A stretch of DNA of 64,000 bases from Anagrus nilaparvatae (lineage: Eukaryota; Arthropoda; Insecta; Hymenoptera; Mymaridae), in the NCBI GenBank assembly GCA_022575985.1, contig JAKSXM010000053.1, positions 62,001-126,000 on the forward strand. The letters are read 5' to 3'. The notes beneath the pieces are model-generated. The model was not told the origin of the DNA and did no database searches. It saw nothing but the letters and a program-made list of their open reading frames with translations. Shown in pieces: positions 33,572 through 44,600 of this stretch (position 1 is the first letter of the stretch; each line of letters begins with the position of its first letter). The translations under genes and the position numbers were made by a program.

Positions 33572-36500
33572 ATGAATGGAATAAAAAAAAAAAGAGGTCC
33601 TCAACAAAATGTGACAGACAGTGAAATAATTAGTGCTATAAAAAAATTAGGTGTTGATGTGTTTGATAATAATAAATTGAAAGATAAAGAAGATCCTGTC
33701 TGGCAAGACATCATAAAGGAGGTTAATGGCAGAATAACGTATCTGAATTTGCAATTAAGAATAAAAAGAAACATTAGTTATTATTCTAATAATACGCATT
33801 CTAATAATTATATTAAAAATGAAGTTAACATTAAAAAAACGGAGAAAAAAAAAGTTGAAGAAATGTCTGTTAAAAAATTACGCGAGTTAGTAGCAGATGC
33901 ATATTATACTCCTTTGATTAAACAAATCATTAGGTGTCCCTTTCAAATTTATTTTAATTGGCCTGAACAAGAAAGTTTCTGGAAGCAGTATTCAGTGCGA
34001 TTGAATTTTTTTATTATTCTAAATGCTGTAAAGGTCAATGTCAATCTTAGAAATTTGGATGGTTTAGTAGATAGTAACATAGTTCTGTATCAGCTTCTTG
34101 GCGATTTTCATGATCATCCATGCATAAATGCATCAGAAGTTTTAAATCACAAAATCATATTTGAGAGGTACATCGATGATTGTTTTTTGTATTTAAAAGG
34201 AGACGTTAAATCAGAACCGAATTGTATTTTAAAAGTAAATTTATTTTCATTTGTTAAATATTTAAAAAATACAAATTATTTTGATGAGGTAAATGATGAT
34301 GAAATTATTTCAGAATTGATAAAAGAATTTTTTATAAAATGTGTAGTACTATTGAGTAATATATCAAATTTTGAATTATTTAAAAAAACTATAATTTATG
34401 TTTTTATTTTATTAAAAAGTGAAATAAAAAATGATTTTGTAACCGAGGCTATTAAGTTTATTGATGATTCTAGCTCTACAATGTTTAAAAATTTTACTAC
34501 AATGGAAAATAATTACAAGGAAAATTATAACATAAATTACAGCCCCTTTTTTATTTGCAATGAAAAATCTAATTACCTGCCAGGTAAAACTTTTTATTTT
34601 TTAAAAGAACTTACGGACTCTGCTTTATTAAAATGCACCATGGAGTCGGGTAAAATGGACGAAGAAGCAAACCTTTTATCGAGCAAAATATTGTACAATA
34701 AATTTTTGCGCCTATTAGCATACTTTCCAGTTTGGTCAAATATTGTAAAAAAAAAAGAAAATTATCTATTGGATGAATTCAAAATTTTAAAATTAAATTA
34801 TATAAATCAAAATTTTAATTATAATATGAAAAAAAAAGTTTTTGAATCTGGGGCAATTCTAGAAGCTGATGATTTTATAAAAAATTATGCTTCTTTTTTA
34901 AAAGATATATGCCAAAAAAATAGAAATTCTGATCTATGGTCAAGTGATGAAATTGGGCAAACTGACGCTGGGTATGTGCATTCATATTTCAGACACCAAG
35001 ATAATTGGAAGGGAAAAAACATAATCGTAGAAGAAGAAGTTGAAGAAAATGAGCAATTAGTAGACCTTAACGCGGATAATGCAAAAGATTTAGTATTATC
35101 GCATAAAAATACAATAGGCTCTATATTAAATAAAGAAGGTATTTAATTTTATTAAAAAGATAAATTTAATTTTTTATTTAAATAATTTAATAATACTCCA
35201 TTCAAAATACGGTTTTGGTTGTATTATCACTGGTGACCACCAGATTTGCTCTACAATGAGTTTTTTGGGTCGCTGAACACGAAAAAATCAAGGTCGTTTG
35301 GCAGAGAAATTGGGTCTTCAACCTTAAATTTGCAAAAACTATCCCCAAAAAAGGTTTTTTTTACATATTCGCACTTTGAGTGCTCAGATTTGCACCATAC
35401 GGGTTTTTTGGGTCACTGATCAAGAATTTCGACTTCTTTTTCATAAATAATCAATATTTCACCCCTGAATTGGATAAAACCATCCCCGAAAAGGGGGCGT
35501 TTTTGCTATTTTTGTACTTTTAGCATCCAGGATATGCCCATGTAGGTTTTTTGGATTGTTAATCAAGAATTTCGACTCCTTTTTCATAAATATTCAATAT
35601 TTTACCCTTCAAATAGCTAAAACTACCCCCGAAAAGGGATTTTCTTGTTCAGCGACCCAAAAAACCAATAGTAGAGCAAATCTGGTGTTTGCCAGTGATA
35701 ATACAACCTCCCCCCACCATCCGGTATTTTGACTGGAGTATAATCACAATAAATAACTATTTTTTAGCTACTGATAATATGACATTATCTAATTGGAATG
35801 AACATAAAAATTTTGAAACCGAAAAAAATAACCGGTTTGAAAATATGAACGTGATTAATACAAGTGATCCGTCATCGTCACTTGAAGATTTTGTGGGTTT
35901 TTTATCTAATGAAAATGTCTCGGAAAATGTCGACGATGAGAATGGTATCTAGTTTTATTAAATAAAAAAATTAATATTTAAATTATTGTATAATTAAAAT
36001 AAATATGAAAACTATTAAATGAATAAATTTTTCAGTTATCTTTGGTACGAAATATCCTAATTGGAATATTAATGAAATTTTTGAAATGCAAAATTTCGTT
36101 CCTGATGAGTCTACTAGAAAATTTTCTTGCAATTTTGATACAGAAAAAAGTATTGATAAAAACTGCGCAGGTTTGTCTTTTCTAGTTGAATTAAATAACA
36201 AAAATTTTTTAAAATTTTAAAGCAATTACTTGTAATTTCAAGCAAAAAAGCCTGAAAAAAACTTTAAAAAAGGAATTTTAAGATTTGCTCACTAGTAAAC
36301 ATCTCTGAACGTCAAGGTATGCGCGCCGTGTTTTTACTAGTATTTTTTACTATCTTTTTACTAGTACCCGCGAAATATCAAATCAGGCAAGTGGGGGTTG
36401 CTTTTTTTGTCAAAATTGCATTTAAAAAAAAAATGTCCCAATATTTCATGGGTACTAGTAGACACGCGGCCCAGGTACCTTGACGTTCATGTAAAAATTA

Positions 36501-37430
36501 AGTAAAATAAAAAAAAATACATTTTTGTAGCTAATGATCTTGGCCATAAACTGATAGCTGATTGTAAAAATAGCACTTTAAAATTAGATACATTTTCTGA
36601 TATACAAGGCGATTTTAAAGGTATTATTTATTTTTGTTATAAACAGTCTGCTTTTTTTGCAAATAAACAAACAATTTTTTTACAGATATTTCTGCCATAA
36701 TAGCAAGTTCAACGCACCCAAAAAATGATATAGATTTAACATTAAATTTTGGAAATAGAGATAAGACACAGACAACAGTGGGAACAAATTTCTTGCAGCA
36801 ATTCACGATTTCGTTAAAAATCAAAATAATAAGAAATTCCAAGAAAATAGACTTAATATTCTCTTAGAAATAGGCGAATTACATATAGATCAAATAAAAT
36901 TTCAAGAAAATTTAGCTTATTATTTTAACAAATTAATGGGACAAAAGTTTTCTTTGACTAGAGAAACATTTTGTTCAAATTGTGATATAAAGAAAGAAAT
37001 GCATTATAATTATATATTACCTTGTGCAAAATTAACCTCAGATACATTGAAAACAAAATATTTTATTCGCGACTTATTATTTTCGTTAATTTGTTCTATT
37101 TGTAATAATATTTTAATCACAAAATATGCGTCGCATGACTATATTGCCGTAGATTTAGAAAATCAGCATATAAATATTAACTTAAATGAAATAGAAGATA
37201 CATTCTTTTTTGACAATAAAGCTTATATTTTATCTGGGGCAATTGAAGTAGAAAATTCTAAAGCTGAAAATAAAAATTATATTGCATATTGTAGGACTAT
37301 TCAAGGATTTTGGGTTAAAAAAGATTGTAAAGTTAAGAAAAAAAAAATTACTAAGTCTTCAAATAGTAAATTATTTGTAAAATTAGCTTTTTTAATATTT
37401 GTTAAAAGTCAAGACATCCAGATATCATAA
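33572..37430 (+). CDS. five-exon gene: SANT-like N-terminus, degenerate USP-like C-terminus
   Basis: I do not recognise the family by name. Exons by splice sites and frame: 33572-35138, 35768-35944, 36036-36170, 36531-36620 and 36686-37430. All four introns are GT-AG and phase 1. Exon 1 (522 codons) begins with KKKRG and a probable SANT/Myb-like helix pair ending VWQDI, then a long helical, Asn/Lys-rich region. Exon 5 resembles a ubiquitin-specific protease: a Cys-box-like NSGNKFLAAI near 36780 lacking the catalytic Cys, two C-x2-C pairs (CSNC, CSIC) and a His-box-like NYIAYCR lacking G-H. One frame change within about 36757-36782 separates the start of exon 5 from the rest, so this copy may be a pseudogene. 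MITEs occupy introns 1 and 3. Confidence 0.6.
35194..35740. mobile_element. MITE in intron 1 of the 33.6-kb gene
   Basis: A 543-bp element (35196-35738) whose ends CTCCATTCAAAATAC and its complement extend into terminal inverted repeats of about 80 bp, flanked by TA on both sides. Inside are about three diverged copies of a unit of roughly 150 bp (with 'aagaatttcgact' and 'cccgaaaagg'). Removing it leaves an intron of about 86 bp, in line with the other introns of the gene. Confidence 0.75.
36306..36489. mobile_element. short foldback MITE in intron 3
   Basis: About 184 bp with inverted ends TGAACGTCAAGGTA and a long imperfect stem, including ACTAGTACCC near the middle of each arm. It lies wholly in intron 3 of the five-exon gene (36171-36530), which would be about 175 bp without it. 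Confidence 0.65.
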
Positions 37431-40319
37431 ATTTTTTATAAATTAATTTAAAAACTAAAATTATTCTATTTTATGTATTACAAGCCATTCTAAAATGTTT
37501 ATATTTTTTGTATTGTAAATCATTTGAATTTTTAATTAGATTGAATTTATCTTATTTTTTAAAATTTATTATTCTGTGTTACTGTAAACTCTTATCTTAA
37601 GGATTCGTTTACGTACTGGAGCATTTTCTTACACACAGTTTTCCCATTTAAAATTTGGTAATTCATGTACTTTTATGCAAAAAATATTCAAATAAATAAA
37701 AATGTACAAATTTTTAATATATTGTTTTCTTAAAAATTAAGGATTTTTATCCAATTTTTAACTTTATTTTCTACTAATTAAAACCTAATTGAAATTTAAA
37801 CAAGGTCTCTAAGCTTTAATTTAATTTTAAAATATTTAAAATGATAAAAAAAAATCAAAAAAATGAAAAATTTTAATTAAATTTTATTAAACTTTATTTT
37901 AATCTATTCATTAAAAACTATAATTGCATTTCAAACAAGGTATCTCTAAGGTTTCAGTTATTTTTAAAATAAATTTAATTTAAATTTTATTTAATTTTAA
38001 TTTCATTTAATTTTAAAATAATGAAAAAAAAATCAAATTCCCGCGGATGATAAATTTAATAAAACAGCGCCTTCAAACGGAGAGCAATCTCAAACGTCAA
38101 ACATATTTTTGATCGCGAGTATACATATAAAAACGTACGAGAGTTATACGGTCTTCTGCGCGTGCGCCACAAATTACTATGCAATATACAGGGAAAATTC
38201 TTTTTTTTGTACGGAAAAAAGAAAAAGTGCACATAGAAAACTGAAATGACAGATAATTGTACTTTTAAAATGTGCACTTTTTGAGACTAATTACGAGTCC
38301 GTATTACAATTGACCAGGAAGATATAGCTGGTCAAAGTTCAATCGCGGGGAAAAGTTTTTCACGCATTTTCGAAAAAGGAAAACTCGTACAATTTTTTTT
38401 TTTTTTAATTCTTAAATGTGCACTTACGTACAGTTTTTTGGCAAAAAAAAAAATTAATTTGCATTTACTTCCCCGCCTAGTTCTCAGACGTCTGATAAAG
38501 ATATCCTAAAGAGCGTTGCAACACGTTGCCGTACCTGCCTGTAATCTCGTTGATTTACAAGATGCATGCATTCACTTTTACAACTCATCTATGCTTGTCT
38601 GATTGTACTTATTTTTATGTGCGTTTGAAAGTTTAAAAAAATACGCAAGCAACGACATGTTGCTTAACTAAACGCAAAGTAAGTATATTTTTTTATGCGT
38701 GATTTTTTTACACATTTGTAAGGATTTTCACCCGTATGGAAAGGCATCCTATGGAAATAAAAATTTTAATTGAATAACTTTTAAGAATTAACTTCTAATG
38801 AATTATTATAGAAAATTCCACTAAAGTTCCGCTAGATACACAGATAGAAATTTAAACAGCAAATCTGAAAAAAATATTTGAACAAAGTAACATGTCATAA
38901 AAAAATTTTTATAAACTTTGCTCTTTGTTATAAGATTTACTGTTTAATATTCTAACTGTGTATCCAGTCAACTTTTAGTGCACTTTTCTATAAATTTATT
39001 AGAAGTTTTAACTAGGCATATAAAGTATATCTAGGCATATGCCGACTATATTAAATTTACCCGGAAAATCGGTTTTCTGATACAATTTAATTAGGTTGGA
39101 AAAGCCCATAGTAACCAAATAATTTGGTCGGCATTATTAAATTCAGGTTCTATAGGTACAAACTAGCTTAGTTCTTTTCATTACAAGCGGTAATCGATCA
39201 TAACATTATTTTGTGTTATCGGCTGAAGGGTTAAAATGAAAATTGAGCTGTCTGCAGCTGTGGTAAAAAAGCTGGAAAAAGCCAAGCAAGAGAGTTGATT
39301 TTCTCGCGTATGCACTGTTCAAAAAAAAATTTTGGACTCCAGAATAGAATTCTACGGAAAATTTCATATGGGGCACTGTAATGAAAAAAAATTTTACTGT
39401 AAAGTACGCGTTAGCGAGAAGATTTAATGAACAAAAATTTCTCAAAAATTAAAAATTTCAAAAGATTGAAAAAAACAAAGATCGCTGTAAAAAATTATAT
39501 TGCCCATAACTATTTTTCTGCTTACTTTAAATGATTCTAGGTGGTCTCAAAATTTTTCCAAATTTATCTTCTTGCAAAATTATATAAATAATTTTTTTTG
39601 TAAATGTAATATTTTTCCAGATATTCACGCAAGAACGATTCAGTTTGTTGATTTTTCGTTCAACAGTATTTTTGCCATGTCATATCTCCTTTAATATTAA
39701 TCGTACGAAAAAAAAAAAATCGCTTTATTTGTCAACGAAAATACTTCGTGTTGGTAATATATAATTTTTTTTGTAATACTACCAAATTTGAAGTAAAATT
39801 AAAAATACTTTAAAAAATTTAAAATTTTTTTGGACAAAAATCACACTTTTCATTGCGCTATAACTCTGAAGGTATGTATGTTCAATTAAAGTATAAAAAA
39901 GGTTTTAGGCCAAAATGTCCGCTCAGTTTTGGGCAAAAAATTCTGGAATGGCGGAAAACGAGGATTTTTTTAACTTTCGGTCCAAAATTTATATCTCCGG
40001 CCCTAATTGATATTAAAGGGAAATATTCTAGGGATTTAATCTTCAGATATATATCTTCAAAAAAAAAAGCCCAGATTTGGCTCCTTTGCGAAAACCATAT
40101 TTATTTTGCAATCTGAAAAATGGTGTTTTTTCGATTTCAAAAATTTCAAAAAATTGAAGGTTTTATGGGTTAAACACCACCCCAGGGGCATTAAATGTCG
40201 AAAAAATTATTTGTAGATGAAACTCCTATCTTTTTATAGCAATTGAGCACTATGTTTCACTTTATTGTAGAAAATAATATTTTTGTATGTAAAGTTTACC
40301 ATGAATATTCATGGAATTA
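37431..40319. other. non-coding, one inverted repeat
   Basis: No credible gene. 38789-39010 is an inverted repeat (arms of about 95 bp, for example GATACACAG with CTGTGTATC), likely a foldback MITE. 39840-40190 has simple AT-rich sequence of a type also seen at 50.6 and 54.7 kb. The short ORFs here show no domain. Confidence 0.5.
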
Positions 40320-40324
40320 ATCAT

Positions 40325-40932
40325 TGTTACGGCCAGTAACAAAAAATCCATTTTTTTCTTTCTTTTTTTTCTAATACGCAAACGATTATTATTCCCTTTA
40401 AATTCTCGCGCGTTAACTTTCACTTATTGATACGATAATTTTTTGACTTATCGACCTATTTTTGTTAAACCCCCCCATTTATGTAAATTTCCAGGTTTCT
40501 ATAAAACCGTTCACTGCGCTCGTTTCCTTCTTCTTTCGTGGTCAATCGTCGCGTTGAAAAGTTCAATATTACGTGCCGCCCGGTTCGTTCTATCTTAAAA
40601 TTTAAATTGGTTTTCCATTTTCTTTTTCATTTATTTTTTAAAGTGCCAGTAACATTTTCATTCATACAGTCCGCTTCTTATTTTATTTTAATTCAAATTT
40701 CGGGAAATTAGTGTTCGTCATTAGTCATGTGCATTATATGCTTAATATTAAAATTAAAGTGAAAGTTCTAGTTTTTTATAATTCTTAGGTTAAGTTTTTT
40801 TGAATAAACAATTTGGGCGTCAAGGACGGACGCCCATAAGTTCAAGTTAAACTTGTGAGTTATCATTTATTATTAACTTTTTCCAAACCTCTTTTCCCGG
40901 AATTTCCCTATATTTTCTTGGAAAATATTACA
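40325..40932 (+). repeat. 5' LTR of the BEL/Pao element
   Basis: 608 bp, TGTTACGGCC to AATATTACA. AATAAA at 40803-40808 is followed by a perfect 7-bp hairpin, GGGCGTC/GACGCCC (40815-40835), probably marking the polyadenylation area in R. The primer site starts directly after it with TGGTCCGTATCGAGCC (40933 on). I could not assign the tRNA. Confidence 0.9.
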
Positions 40933-41692
40933 TGGTCCGTATCGAGCCGAATACCCTAATTACAAATTTGCAAAAAACGTGCGTAATTTAATCAAGATTG
41001 CGTGGATAAAAAACGATTTAAAAAAGTGCTCAACACGTGATTTATTATAGTGAATTTTATAAGTGAAAATTTGAACAGTGATTTACAACAAATTCAATTT
41101 TGTTTCAAAGTGTTGTGAAAAATTAAAAAACGTGTTGTGCAAAAAAATACATAAAAGTGAAAAAAGAAAAAAAAATTCAAAAAGTGATACGCGAATTTAT
41201 AAAAAAAAAAAAAAAAAAAAAAAAAGTTTTTGTGTGCATTCAAAAAAAACGGTTAAGTGCATTTAAAAATTTTTACGTGTGCATTTTATTGCGAAAAAAG
41301 GGTTAAGTGCACTTTTGGGCTAAGTGCACCGCATTAAATTCATTAAAAAACACCACGCGGGCGGGCTCTTGTATTAGGAGCATAGAAAGTGGCAGAAGTC
41401 GCCATCATCTTTTTTCAAGAAAGAAGAGGTACGAGGAAGGAGTATCAAGTCTCCCCTCTCATCAATACATCAACGCGCAAGACCACACGTCAGCTGTTCT
41501 CCCACCATCTCATTTATTTCGGATATCTAAGCATAGCCGTCGAAGCACTTTCGAGAAATACTTCAGACACAGGTGTATAAACGGTCGTCAATCATCAGGC
41601 GCTTTTCTACCTTAATAAAAAACCAGGTTAAAGTAAACTAAGCCTGTTATACAAGGTAATATCTATTTATTTTCAATCTTTAACTCATCAAT
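40933..41692 (+). other. leader of the BEL/Pao element
   Basis: 760 bp between the 5' LTR and the ORF. It holds the primer site at its start, a long A run (about 41200-41225) and no ORF that matters. Two overlapping short frames (41307-41615) have no similarity to Gag. Confidence 0.75.
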
Positions 41693-44600
41693 ATGTTAGA
41701 CTCAGAAGAACTTTATAAGCATCAAATTACTGATGGTAATACTATTGTAAATTTTCTTACCAATGCTAATCTTAAAGGGGGAGAACGCAAATCATTGGCA
41801 GTCTGGTCAAGCAGAAAGGAGCTACTCAAGGAGTACTGGGAGACCTTTCGACAACGTCATCTAGACCTTCAGCTTTGCAAAGAAGAACTGAAGGATAGGA
41901 GCTACTTCAGGGAAAACCTGTACCTGCAAGTCGAGGAGGCATACATTGAAGCAATTAGCTTTCTCAATGAGTCAATCAGCAGTGAAGCACCTCCAGCAAC
42001 TCCAGCTCCAACCATACACACATCTCACAACGTTTTTCAGACCTTGCCAAAGATACCACTTCCAACCTTTGATGGGGATCAACTCAAATGGGATTCCTTC
42101 AAAGAGATTTTCAAGGCCAGAGTTGTCAACGCAGACTATGACCCAGTCATCAAGCTGCAGCAATTACTGTCATGTCTTCAGGGTGAAGCAGCACGTCGTT
42201 TGGGCAGTCTTGAGCTCACCACAGCCAACTTCAAAGTTGCATGGGACAACTTGACTCGCAGATACGACAACAAGAGGATAAGGCTAAGTACACACCTTTC
42301 TCGTCTTGTTACAGCTCCTTCTGTCAACTCCAAGACGTCAGGGGACATCACTCGTCTGCTTGACACCTTTGAAGAAAGCATCAGGGCTCTTCGAGGCTTA
42401 GAACAACCAGTAGATCAATGGGATGCCTGGTTTGTCCAGCTCATCGTTTCAAAACTAGACTACACCACAAGAACCGACTGGGAGAAATTCAGAGAAACGG
42501 ATGATGAATTCTCAACTTATAAACAGCTAGCTGAATTCCTGGAAAATCGTGCCAGAACTCAGGATGCTGCCAGGGCTTCCAGTGGCTCTTCACAACCTGC
42601 CAACCATCAACAAGGATCTTCGAGCACCACTAGCAAGAAATCTAACATTTCAGCCCATGCCACAAGTGCTGGGTCTAAGCGCAGTCCTCCTAATTGCTCA
42701 CAGTGCAACGGAGAATCACATTATATTAATAAATGTCCAAAATTCTTACAGATGAATGCACCACAACGGCGAACGGTCATCTCATCTACATCTGACTACT
42801 GCTTCAACTGTCTTGGTCCAGGTCATCGAGCAGACAAATGCAACTCTAAGTTCACCTGCCGGACCTGCAAGTCACGTCATCATACACTTCTGCACGTTGA
42901 CAAAACTTCAGTCAATGCCAAATCAACTGGTTCCACAAACTCTGCTCAACAACAAGGGACTCAACAACAGCAGCAGCAGTCAACACAGGATCAATCTTCA
43001 GTTGCAGTCCACGCAGTCTCAGTTGGCGGGAGGGTGCTCATGGCCACCGCTCTTGTCGTTCTAACCTCAGGGGCTAACAAGATCACAGTACGAGCTTTAC
43101 TTGACCCAGCTGCTGATGAATCATTCATTTCGGAGCACGTAGCACAGGCTCTTCAACTCAAGCGATCACCAGTCTCAACTTCGGTTTCAGTCGTTGGCGG
43201 AGAGACAGCCAGTCCTCCAAAATCACTAGTCTCATTGACTTTAAACTCTCTTCAAGATCATCAATTCTCTTTCAGATTCTCAGCTCTAGTCCTCAAACGA
43301 CTGACGAATCTGCTACCTTCTGAACGAGTTCAGCATCACGACTGGCCACACATCCAGGGTCTACCTTTAGCTGATCCAAACTTTCATACACCAGCACGAA
43401 TTGATTGTCTACTTGGGGCCGAAGTCTGGGCCGTCTCACTCATGGAAGGTCTTCAACACGGTCCTTATCCTTCTCCCATAGCGCATAACACGGTCTTCGG
43501 ATGGGTACTCATTGGACCAGTCAAATCTTCAGACAGCTGCCAATCCAGGGTATCCTGTAACTTCACACAAAATGAAGAACAACTAGATCTTCAATTGCAG
43601 AAATTTTGGGAAGTTGAGGAACTTCCAAAAACCACAACTCTTACTCCAGAGGAAGCTGATTGTGAATCACACTTCCTTACAACTCATCAGCGAGATTCAA
43701 CCGGACGGTTCGTACTTAGGCTACCGTTCAATCAACCTCCAGATCTTCCAGGCAGCGCAGACATCGCCAGGTCACGATTTTATGGCTGCAAAAAAACTCT
43801 TCAACGAGATCTTCAGTTTCAAACGTCATACCACGCTTTCATCAATGAATATGAGGATCTTGGCCACCTGGAGAAAGTTCCTATCTACCAACTAAATCGA
43901 AAGAGAGTAGGTTACATTCCTCATCATGGGATCTTCAAAGTTGACTCAGGAAAAATCAGAGTAGTCTTCAACGCATCACAATCATCAAAAAATGGCAAAT
44001 CACTCAATGATTATCTCCACGTGGGTCCAAAGCTACAAGCAGAGCTTCCAAGCGTCTTGACACGTTGGAGATTCTTCAAGTACGTGTTCACAGCCGACAT
44101 TGTCAAAATGTTCAGACAATTTAGAATCAACTCTGAAGATACTGATTGGTTGCGTATCTTCTGGCGCTCTTCTCCAGACCAGCCTCTACAGACATTTAGG
44201 CTAACAACAGTCACCTACTGGACTGCATCTGCTCCATATCAGGCTATCAGGTGTTTAAAGCAGTTAGCAGCAGACGAGCGACATCGCTTTCCTAAGGGTG
44301 CTGCCATCATCGATCATCATAGCTACGTGGATGACAATCTCGGCGGAGATCACGACATCAAGGCAACTATTGAAACTCGGGACGAGCTTATCCAAATTCT
44401 AGGTTCTGCAGGCATGGAACTGGACAAATGGTCTGCTAATGATCCTCAACTCCTGGCAGGACTAAATTCAGTAACAAACGTTGAACACACCTTCGAGGAA
44501 GCTGTTTCAACACTAGGACTAAAGTGGAAGCCTCAGCAAGATTGCTTCCAGTTCAAGGTATCAGCTAAAGCCACATCTCATGATGTTACTAAGAGGACTA

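Noticed and set aside
40933..40952. Naming the tRNA that primes the BEL element
   Set aside because: TGGTCCGTATCGAGCC is clearly placed as a primer site, but I could not match it with certainty to a tRNA.
41307..41615. 102-codon ORF in the BEL leader
   Set aside because: It overlaps another frame, has no domain, and the leader of BEL elements is non-coding.
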